The notes beneath the pieces were generated by a model. The model saw only the letters and a program-made list of their open reading frames with translations, made no database searches and was not told the origin of the DNA. Made by a program: the position numbers and the translations under genes. This document shows, in pieces, positions 37,001 through 49,000 of a DNA stretch of 64,000 nucleotides (positions are counted from its first letter, which is position 1; every line of letters begins with the position of its first letter). Source of the stretch: Calliopum simillimum (Eukaryota; Arthropoda; Insecta; Diptera; Lauxaniidae); NCBI GenBank assembly GCA_951812925.1, contig OX638370.1, forward strand, positions 115,954,897 through 116,018,896, written 5' to 3'.

Positions 37001-40000
37001 ATATGCAAAACTTTGATTTAGCTGTGAAAGTATATAGAAATTAATTGACATAGTTTTGTATTGTTGGACTTAAATAGTTACTTACTGATTTTCAGTTTTT
37101 TTTTGCAAAATAAGTACATAGCATAAATATATACAAATATACAAAGTTTTGTATTTCAAATACTTACAGTACCAAATTGACTGAGTCTGAAATATTTACA
37201 ATAAGAAGGATTATTACGTATATGTGAATGTGCCAGCGAACAAAAAAAGGCCACATACCTTCTTACAAGAGAAAAAAATCGAATTTTTTACATAAATTAT
37301 TAATTTAATTGTCAATTACTTTTTTGAGTAACTCTATCTAGAAAACTTATATAACATGTTTCTTAGCAAATATCATTAGCTTTTGAAAACCATTAAGAAT
37401 TTCGCATTTGCACAAACGGTTTTGGAATAGTTACCATTTAAGTGAAGGGGACTTTATGGTAAAAGCTTCACACATACTTAACGCCAGAGACGTTGATTCT
37501 TTTGAGAAATTTAAGTGGAACAAGTTGCTTTTTAAAAATAATTCCATGATTAACTTACAGTATACTTGATGGTTTTAAATTCAAAGCATTTTGTGCCTGT
37601 AAAACTTGCTCCGAAAGGCCGAATACTCCGAAAATGGGTTATAGCTCCAAAATCGACTTGTCTTAAGAGGTTAAGAAATAGTTTTTGTAAATTGAGGTTT
37701 TAAATTTTTGCGGTTTTCTGTTATAACCCGATATCTAAACAATTCGAAAAATTTGTATATACTTTTTTTCATATATCCGTATACCAGTATATAGAATCTC
37801 TTTATCTCCTAAATGAACAAAATGATCCTTTCGCATCTTTAAAGAATATTTATATGTTTACCCGGGAACATAAAATGACCCTTTAACATCTTAAAAAAAA
37901 AAAACAATGTTTCTCTCCAAATGAGGGTCACCCTACCTGTCTTCGGTATTTGGCACTTGTCAGTTTGGTTGCCGCAAGTATAGCCGTCTCACTTACTCCA
38001 ACGCAGTGTAAGTTGCTGACAACGTACGTGTCAACCAAATGCCAATAGATACAGAAAATTTATTCATTACTAAAAAATTGTGCAAGCGATCGGTTTTGAT
38101 TCTAATTAGCTCACGTTTTATTCTAATTAGCTCACGTTTTATTTTTTAAAAGTAAACTCAGAAAGTTTGTGTAAAAAAAGCAAGTACTGCAACTTGATCC
38201 CAAAAGGAAAAGGAGTTTTTTTTTGTTTTGCCGTAGAGGACAGAGGGTCCTCTTATTCTTTTTTTCTTGTAAAGAAGGTGCTGTTCAGGGGAAGCCGGAA
38301 ACCAGTGACCGTATCTTTCATTGGTTTCATTGACGCATCGTGTTCCGGAGAACGCTTAGCAGAAAGCTACGATCCATACCACGATCCATACCAGAACGAT
38401 TCAAGGTATTTGTCAAATTTAACCCTCTCATGCGCCAATTTTGTGTAGGGCAAAAAAACACAACACAACACAACACAAAAAAAAAAAAAACAAAATTTTT
38501 AAATCAAGTCTTATATCTGAGTTTTTAAAAAATGTTGTACACATACAACATGGCGCTCTAAAGGAGTAAACATTTTTTTATTTTTTTTTCTTAAAAATCC
38601 TTCAAACTCAAGTATTTGGCTGATTTCATACACAACTAATCCTCTTTGAGGGTCCACAGTATATTAAATGTACGAAAACAAGGAATAACGCTGAAAAAAT
38701 GGCTTTACGGTATAAAAAAACCAATTTTTTGAGGATAAGAAATCAATCAAAGTGATAGGTTTTTTTAACTTCATCTACACTTAATCCCGTCTGTGGGTCC
38801 TCAAAAAATTAGATGTAGGAAACAAGCTATAAAGCTGAAAAAGTAACTAAAAGACCAAAAATCGTAGAAAAAGTTACTTACGGCAACACAGTTCATACAA
38901 AAATAATACTAGGAAACACATCCTTTAATGCACGATGTTGTATACAAACCACAGATCTATTTTAGGACCTGCAAAGATCCTGCATAATATTTTTACCTAT
39001 TTCTTGCTATATTTCACTTCTCCACTAAATGATATTATCGGAAAAAAAAAATCACCAATGAACTAATTTAAGGATTTCATAAAAATTCAAGCGCTTATTT
39101 ACTGCGAAAATTTTTTGCTCCAAAATCGTTCGACTTCAACGAATGAAAATCATAAAAGCAAAAAAACTTTAAAGATATGTAAAAGTAAACCTCTCAACTA
39201 AAGCTAAGACTTCTGAGATATTTTTAAGAAATTTCGATTGGACAAAGATATCGTTAGACATGAGAAATATGCTATCAAAAAGTGTTGTTGTATACATACA
39301 ACAAATGCATGAAAGGGTTAAATTTTAATATTTCCCTTGTGTGCAAGGTTTACTTTGGTCTCCGACCAAACAGGAACATTCGTCTTCCAAAAAGGCGTAG
39401 CATTCAAATAGTATGCAGCAAATGACACCTTGCTAAGTTTATCTATCAAATTCTGAAAAAATTATCAATTTATCAAAATATTTGCAAAAGCTATAGCCCA
39501 TTAAAATATAACTCGCGGCCGCCCGAAGACATTGGGGTACAATGGAAATGTTGGGGAAAAATCACCGTCCACGATGGAAAAGTTAAAAATAAGAAAAAAA
39601 TTTAAAATTTAAATTTTTTAGGATCAGAACTTTACGAAATCCTTTTAAACCCTATATACCAAATACACTCTTAGAAAGCTCAAGCAATTAACTAAAAGTT
39701 TCTTGAAAAAAAAAAAAAAATTTTTCTTTAAAATTGTTTTTGAAAAAAGTCAGAAAATCTATTTTTTTTTTCATATAACTCCTCAGCGGCACATTTAAGA
39801 CCCTCCACGTGCAGTTTTTTGTTAAACTAGGCCTACTCTATCATTTCCCAGAAGCTTCGAAACCTTATGCAATACAACTTGTATATAAACAAATATATAA
39901 TTGATTCAGTAAATAATGTGAAATATTTTATATGTAAGTATATCTCTTATCATTTGTTAATTATTACTAAATCTTGATATATACAATCTAATTGCTTTTT

Positions 40001-43000
40001 CTGTATGTTCATATTATGAATGTTGACGAAGAAGAAATGAGGATGAAAATACGTATGAAGAAAAATACACTTTTTATAGTAACTGTATTTATAGTGCATG
40101 TGTCAATTCGCTTTGAATAAAATATAAATAAATGTATGAAATTTGTTCTCACACAAGGAACAGGGTCTGCCTGTGCCTTAACGAGGAATAGGTGCGTTGG
40201 GTGTATAATGTAAAAAGAAATTTGAAATATTGGATCCAAACGAAGTATGAGGATTGAATTGATAGTATATATATTAAATAAAAAAATAAAAATTAATTAA
40301 AATATGTATGTGTAGTTTTTTACAAAAAGTTATTTTATTTATTTAATTATAATTAAAATTAACTGCAGTTAAAAAAAATAACATTTTAACATTTGCTTCA
40401 TTTCATTTTCATTTTTACAAAATACATAAAATTAAGAACAAAAAAACAATAAACAAAAAAAAACAAACTAAAAATTAAAACTGAAGCAATATTGGCAATA
40501 TTATGTATATTCAATTTAATTTCTAAATAAAAGAAAATATGATAGTCAACTATTGCAGTATTAGGGTATTTTTAAAATTTTTCTAATACGTATACAGAAA
40601 TAATTTTGGAAATTTACAACACGAACAGAAAATAGAATTTTTTTTGTAATAATAAACACCAAAAATTATATAATCTTTTTTTGTTTGTAAATTGAGTATT
40701 GGAAAAATAAAGTAATAGCTGTTCTTTTATACATTTTAAAATGTTTGTAATTTTTTATATAGATATTTTAAAATTACTACATTAAAATTAAAAAAAATAA
40801 ATTTAATAGAAAAAATTATTTTACAAAAAAGTGTGATGTAAAAACAAAAATCTTTAAATTACAAGTCAAAGGAAAAAAAATGATAAAAGGACAATAAAAA
40901 ATTAGAAAGAAAAATATTAACTATTTATTTATTTATACGCATAAAAAAAAAAAAAAAAATATATATTTATCATGTTTATGACTGCTGTGCCCAAAATTTG
41001 TATATTCGTCGCTCAGCGCAATACTGTAGCACAGCCCGAGTTTCTTAAGGTGGAATTACAGCCCACTCGTCATCGCTTTAGCGCGTCCTGTCTTTCTAAG
41101 CGTTTCGTTTTTCAAGTGAAATACCACGCTTCCTCGCGTCAAATCGTTTTATAGTAACAGTTGACAAATTTTAAAACAATAAAAAAGTTTGTGCTGAAAA
41201 AATGGAAGTATCCAATATTTTGCGTCATATGCTTTTTCAGTTTCAAGACGTTGCACAGTGCGAAATTTGTGAGGTTTAGCGGAACTTTATTCAATTTTTG
41301 AAATACATAAAACGCATAAGATTATTCATTATTTCGGTAGCTTAATATCCCACCTCAAAAACCTCATACTCAGTTTGGTGAATAACCCTGCGAAACAACT
41401 GCAAAATGCACCTGAAACTTGCATTACTTATTCATTCACACTTTTTGACTATAGAAAGCTTTTCGATTTGTTTTAGTATATAGATTGGTACATAAAAACG
41501 GTAAGTCGGAAGGACGCGAAAATTTTTTCATTTATTTTTTAATAAAATTGTCACTTATTGGCATTCAAATAATTGCAGAATCTTTTCTTACTCGTGTGTG
41601 ATTTGTTTGTGAAAATTGTGCTTTTTAAGAAGTTCATAAGATTTACATTTTCAACTTTATTGGATACTTTAAAAGGTGTTACCACAAATTGCCATTTTGA
41701 AACGTACAAAATTTGAAAACTAGGCTTATCCTCTACTGGAAACACAAAACAACTTCCGCGATATTTTGCGATCCTCTTTTAAACTAAACCTTTTCCAGAA
41801 TGTCTTTGGAAATTTCATATAACACCGAAATTTCATGAAAAACCGACATCGGACGCCATCGTTGGTTTTGTTTTGAAAAAAATAGGTTCACCAACACTAA
41901 CATCTGACACTCTCCATAGTTTAAAGGTAACTATTCGTATGCTAGTTTATAATATACAAAAAAGGAAGGGGGAATCCTCTTGAAATTTAGAAGCATTCCT
42001 GAATAAAAATGCAGAAAATAGCAAATGCCCCTTGTCTTACCCCTTGTCTGATCCCCCTTAATTTTTGCATAGTGTTTTGCCAATTAAATATATATCCAAG
42101 TATTAAGTTTCATAACTATAACTGCTATATGTGCTGAGATATGAATTAAGTTCCGCTAGACTCTAAAAATTTCGCACTGTGCGTTGTGCGAATGCAGTGT
42201 TCCAATTTTTACTGACATAAGCGTGTGCCGCGATAAAGTGATGACGCGTTGTTTGTAACTCCACTTTAAGCTTTCACGCGTGCGTCTTGTATGTTTTGTT
42301 TGTACTTCAAGCGTGGCGCACATATCGGGTGCCGTGCGTCAACTTTTAAGCTGCGTGAAAATATGTTTTAAGATGTTCGAGGCCTGAGCATAGTTTGCTG
42401 AGTGCATTTTGTAGCGCATTACTTTTCACTTGTTTGTACAAGGAATTGTATATTTTATACATTTATGGTTTTTATTTCAGTTTCTTTAATTAAACTTAAA
42501 TAAGGTGTTTTTTGTTTTTCTTATTTTGTTTGTGTTCTATCACCGCACTGGACACTTTTGGGTGCTTTTTATTATTATTGGTAATTGTTGAGAAAACGGT
42601 CATCATGCTCGATATTATTTATGTGTAAATTCCCTATACAGTATGTCGTAATAAATGCCAAATCTAATGAATTCAACAATTATATAACTTTTTAAATTGT
42701 TTTCAGATTACTACGGAAATGTATGGAAAAATTGTTCTGGCTATTGAAACATTGTCATGAGTGTCACATTGGGAAATTGCAAGTATTTAATTTAAATTTA
42801 TATATAAACTTTTCTGAAAAAACAAACGAGAAAGCAATAGCACTTTATGAGTGTCAAAGTCATGAGTGTCACATTATTTATAAAACCAAAATAGTACTCA
42901 ATAGCAAATTGACGTGCAAAACTAGCCCATATTTTTTGTGAACACTAGCTCAGACTAATGAGCAGATTGTATTTGACTCGGTCATATGTAAGCTTTATAT

Positions 43001-46000
43001 ACAGGGTGTAAACGATAAGATAACAAAGCTTTTGTGACCTGATAGAAGATGCCTAGACTTACCAAAAAATTGCACTTGGGGGGTTTAAAATGTACTCCTG
43101 TGGATTTATGGGGAAAAAACTGATTTTCTGGCTTGTTTTACAAAAAAAATTTCACTTGGGTCACCCTGACGTCTAGAAAAAACTTTTTTATAAGAAATTT
43201 TTAGGTAATCTTATGAGATTTCTAAGAATGCATTTGTTTTGTAGAGTTCAGAAAGATTTTGCAAAGCTATGAACACTTAAAGTTAATCTTTTAAATTTTT
43301 TCTCTACTTTTTGACTTTGACAGCCATTATCGGATGAAAAAGGTCTGATTAACATAAACTTTTATGATTGTTTTTAAAATTCCTGTTAAATTTCTTTAAT
43401 TCGGTAGTACATTTGTCATACCAATTTTTTAATTTGAGGTCGGAATAAAATACTTTTCAAGAACACTATGAGCGCTCTATGTAACAACATACGCGTTAGC
43501 CGCAAGCGTTGCGCTGCATATGATGCACGCGCTGCATGCGTTGCCCTTTATCTAGCGGAACCTAGTATTGTTCTTGAAAAATATTTTTTTCTGACCTCAA
43601 ATTAAAAAATTAGTGTGATAAATGTACCTCCAAAGTAAAGGAAATTTAATGATGATTCCAAAAAAATTATAAAAAGGCATGTTAATAGGACTTTTATCAT
43701 AACAAAACGGCCGCTAAAATCAAAAAGTGGAAAAAAAAATTTAAAATATCAAATTAAAAGGTCCAGAACTTTGCGAAATCTTTTTAACCTTAAAAAACAA
43801 ATTTTTGTTAAAACGCTCATACAATCAACTAAAAGCTTTTCATAAAGAAGTTTTCTCTAAAATGTTAGGGTGACCCAAGACATTTTTTTTTTGTAAAACT
43901 AGTCAGAAAATCAGTTTTTTCCTTATAACTCCGCAAGTGCACATTTTAGACCCCATCTCTCGCGCAATTTTTTGTTAGTCTAGGCCTCCTCTATCACCTG
44001 CCAGGAGCTTCATTACCTTAACGTTGACAGCCAAACTGTCCATACTCATAAATGTTCTGACTCAAACTGATTCATTGATGACCATTTTCTCAGTAATCAC
44101 CATTATTCTCACTTACTTTTGTTCTTGTAGCAGTAAGTTATATATACTATATATATATTTATATAATGGCATTTGTGTGGGTGTATAGTTTTGGAAGTTG
44201 GCATTTAATTACAATTATATATAATATATTTATATAATATAGTACAAGTTTGTAGCTAGTTTTGTTTTTTTTTTTTTAAATTTCGTTTCTTTTTTGTTAT
44301 TTTGTTTGTATTTTACAACCAAGCTTCTATTAAATCGAATGGATGGTTTTCATTAATTAATTGGTATTGGTGGCGTATGATCGCCACATGTGGGGAAACC
44401 TGGAGGAACTGGTGGTAAATCGGCATTTGTACCGACTTGTAAAATTAAATTCATGCCGATAACAATGTGGAAAAGGAAATGACAATGGAAGAGCCAGAAA
44501 CCTATTTATAAAATAAAAAGAAAAGAAAGAAAAAATAAAATTTAATATATGCTCGTAGTCAAGAAGTATATCAGTGATTAAAATTTTACTTACCAGGATT
44601 ATCTGCTCTAAATCTCATAACAACGTAACCGTTATTTGGCACTGCGATTGTATCCTTTGTTGGTGGCAAATTGTATTGTCTGTGCAAGAGACCACGTCGA
44701 TCCAAATCGAGCGCATGCTTTAAGTTAATCTTCTTAACAGTGGTATCGGGTGAACGGCCGATACCAATTACACTGAAACCATAACCGTGTAAATGGAAGG
44801 GATGTGATAAATTGGGTTGTTGCACTGCGAAAGAGAAAACATTGAAATAGTAATAAAATGCTATTATATAGTGATTTCAGACTAGCTGAGATCTTTATGA
44901 TATATAATTGTAGATTTCCTCTCAAAATTACCAAGACCTCTGGAATATCAGCAATCGAGGCTTTGTTTTAAGAGTATTTTATAAGGTAGTTTGGGTTAAA
45001 GAACCAGAATTTGAAACAGTTTCTTAGCATTAGACTGTGACTAGGAAAGTTGGCAGAGCAGCGCTTTCCTCCTACAAATCATTACTCGTAAAATTATTAT
45101 ATGTATCATATTCTTTTCTATGAATTTATAATTATTTTGTATGATTATTAATTAAAATATCTTTATAAATATTAATTTAGTAGTTAGCTAAGCAAGATAA
45201 CCTTAATTTTAGTAAAAGGTAAAATCCCCACCACATGAACAAAATCAGTCGCGACGGCAACACTACGCAACAGCTGTTTTTGACACGCAGCTGTCGTTTG
45301 ATCTGTTTGCTGCAGTGTTGCCAAAATGTGGGGAATTCCTCAAAATCAGAGGAATCCAGAATCCGCTTGAGGAATTTTTGAGGAATCTTTGAGGAATTTT
45401 TGAGGAATTGTCTTAACACACGTATAATTCTTGATATTAACCATTAATTAATGGCTTTCGTTTTTTTTACTATGATAAATGTGGGTTAGGAAAGACTTAA
45501 GGATTTTCGGCAATATTTTTCAGTAGGAATCCACTTTATTCTTTTATCTTTTTTGACGCGGTGGCTTTCTATTAAAACTTAAGCTTTTAAGAACAATATG
45601 AAACTCTGAAATTCAACTTGCCCTTTTGAGGGTCCGTCAAAAACCACTGAGTATCTGTTAAACACAATGATTTGTCTATAGACTAAGATGGTTTTTTAAA
45701 TACATTGGATATACATTCAAAACTTAAAGTTTGTTTAAGAAGCGGCATGAATTTATTAATATTAGCCTACAATACTTGAATGGAGAGAGCACGCTTTGTG
45801 AGATCACAAAATTTCTTCCAGAGTGCAGTTTATACAAGATTTTTAAAGAAAAACACATTGTGGAATCACCAAAATGCCCACATTTAAAGACAGTTGTATG
45901 ATTATTACTTATACTGTATTTTTCTTAATAACATTCATGATATGTAAATATTATTTCATGTACATATGTGAACAATTATCCAGAAGCAGAATATGATATG

Positions 46001-49000
46001 ACAAATTTTATGACTTTTCCCACCAAATTAAAGTTTAAATTCCGTTTTTTGAAAATCTTTAAAATTGGACATATCATATTTCGCCGACTTTTTCAGATTT
46101 GAGGAATTTCACTTAAAATTGAGGATTTTTTCCCCATTTCTGAGGATTTTGAAAGTTGTTTATTGGCAACACTGGTTTGCTGTCACAGAAAATAAATATA
46201 GACACTCAGCAGTGGATTGAGACAGTCAGCAGCAGAGGTGAGAAAAGTAGCCATTGCGTTAGGTGTGAACAGCCTGATACGATATCAGCTACCCACGACT
46301 AGAGAGTTCGCGTCCAAGAGAATACCGTTGCGTTAGGTGTGAGCAGCCCGATACGATATCAGCTACCCAGCAGCCAAAAGGAATCTATAGGAATCGAACG
46401 TGTAATCAATCGCTTGTATGGAACATTGATTCCAGAATTCATTATTCGTAACACGCTACATGTCCTAGGAAAATAATGATTCTTTTTAAGTGTTCGGGGA
46501 ATACATTCTATAATTCATTCTATGTAATATATTATATTACTTATTCCTTCGTAATGCATTAAATAATTTATTCCTGAGACATAAATTAAAGAATTTATGA
46601 GTTTTCGATTCAAAATACATTTATTTATTCACATAAAAACATTAATATTTTCTGTTGATAATATATTTGATAAGTCTTCGTAACAACTTCTTGAAACTTT
46701 ATGCTTCACTGCCCAATTTCTTATCTTATCAATAAAACTTTCTTCAGTTTTAGCATTTTCTATATTTTTCTGTGCAATATAATTCACTCCTGCACTATCA
46801 ACAACACTATTAATATTTTCTTGCAACGGTTCCCTTGCGCAATTTCTTTTTTTTTTTTGATAAAATGCGTCGCCAATGCCTTTTAGAATACATTTTATAT
46901 TTTTTTTGTAATATTTTACTACCACCAGCTACGCGTTACAACACAAAACTGAAATATTTCTGTAGAATGTCAAAATCGTAGGCGACAAGAAGGCGGAGTC
47001 AGATAACTGTTGAGTAAAGAATTCTCACACGAAACAATAAAACGAACAAAAGAACATGAAAAAAATACATTCCATCTTCTGCAAATCAATCAATAAGCAA
47101 ATATTGGCAAAAGAGATTACCGCGTACATTCTTTGGAATACATCATATTTATAACCAAAAATAACGTATTATATAATATATTCTCCAAGTAATAAATTCT
47201 ATTCTTGGCTGCTGGGTACTTACGACTAGAGAGTACGTGTCTAAGAGAATACCATTGCGCTAGGTGTGAGCAGCCCGATACCATATCAGCTACTCATGGC
47301 TATAGGGCAGTGGTCGGCAAATTTATGAGTGGGAATTTATGTTTGAGAGAAGATAGATGGAATAAAGAGAAAGATAGAGAGAGCTAGGTAGATTTTTGAG
47401 TGCCCAATTGTGCTATAGAATGCCGATCACTGAAGTAAATTAATAAAACTCCAACCCATGACTTTGAATTTAACCAAGAGGCGAGCAAAACCGCTGGCAA
47501 AAAGGTTCGTTACAAGACGGAACTATGTCTGGAAGACAGCGGTGTTATGCATTATAAGGATTGAAAAGCACGTTCTGTCTCAAGGCATGAAAGCTTACAG
47601 ACTAAGGCACCACCAAACATGAAGCCATAGATAGTTACAATTGAAATAATGGATCGAGACTCGAACTTAAAGTCTACAGACTCTCGAAATAAATTTGAAA
47701 AGAATGACAAAAGTATGAAATCAAATCAATTAATTAATTAAACTACTACAAATTTGTGAAATCAGTATTAAAAATTTACGAGCAAAACATTTCAAAAAAT
47801 TTTCTTATTGTATGATTCCACTCGTGAATAATATTTTCACACGAAATGCTAAGAAAAAGTAAAGGCTTGGCTTAGAACATTGAAATCAATGGCCACGGCT
47901 GAATCATAAACAAAGTGATTCACACTCAACAAATAGTAAATGAATTTCCAATATTTTCAATAAAATACAGTAGACGAACACTCAATGTAATCATTTTAGG
48001 TATTGAATTAAATTGAATAAAAAATAATAATAAAATGAATAGAGTAACCTCATATCTACGTGAGTCGGCGGCGGCTTCCATTTATGCCAACAATAAATTA
48101 TAATTATTAATTTAATGTATTGTAATAAAGTAAAGCGCTGAAGTAAAACGTTGACGATGTTAAGTTTCACTATCTATAGCTCTTAATATAATGGCATATA
48201 ATATACAGATCGGTAGTACAAAATAAGTATTTTTGCTTGGACGCATAATTTAATATTTACACTCATTAATTCACCAAAAAACTATAATTAAATAAGTAGT
48301 ATAAACGGAAGAAAAAAAAAAAAAATGTTAAAGTAAATAAGAGTTATTGAGTTTTGGCCAAACCGCTGAAAGAAAAAATCTCAAATAAATTCAAATAACT
48401 GTTCATTGGTAATTTATATATTTAGAGACTCGTATATAGTATTGAATTGTTGGGTTGGGCGAACCAAATTTTACACAGCAACATCCATAAAGTTGTTTGA
48501 ATTTTAAAATTGCCCCATAGCGTTGGTGGCTTTAATACGATTTTTGCATCCATAAAAAGTTGCGATAAAGAGCATTTTTGCTCATTTAATCAGCTACATT
48601 TGATGCTATAAAACCATGGTATACCAAAGGTATAACCAAAGCGTTCACCAATGATTAACTATTTGTAGGTGTTTCTTTGCTTAAGTCTTTAATGCCTGTT
48701 CTCACAACTCACAATATGTGCGCACAGTGGAACTAAAATTTTTTAAATAAACTAGTATTTGCCAGTTTGCGCTGCTTCACTTTGTCTTGTACATTGGGCG
48801 CGCCTGGGCGGGACATCACCAATTTCTCCAAAGGACGTAAATTGTCTCAATGCAAGTTATATATGTTTCAAATCTCACCTAAGTGCGTTAAATTGTTTGA
48901 GAGACATGACGAAATTTTTTAAGGGGGTGTCACCGCCCATTTTTCTAATGGAGATTATGTGTTCCGGTACGTTTAATACTTAGATGTCGTAAAAAGCCAT

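Noticed and set aside
37940..38055. 'tatttggcacttgtcagttt' versus 'caaccaaatgccaata' as a small inverted element
   Set aside because: Pairing is short and patchy, with no flanking duplication; too weak to annotate.
38167..38448. 93-codon plus frame in a Laccase2 intron
   Set aside because: No recognisable domain, next to simple repeats and poly(A) tracts, no splice signals in frame.
46629..46925. 98-codon minus frame as a host gene
   Set aside because: It lies wholly inside a TA-flanked insertion with TIR ends and has a transposon-like motif.
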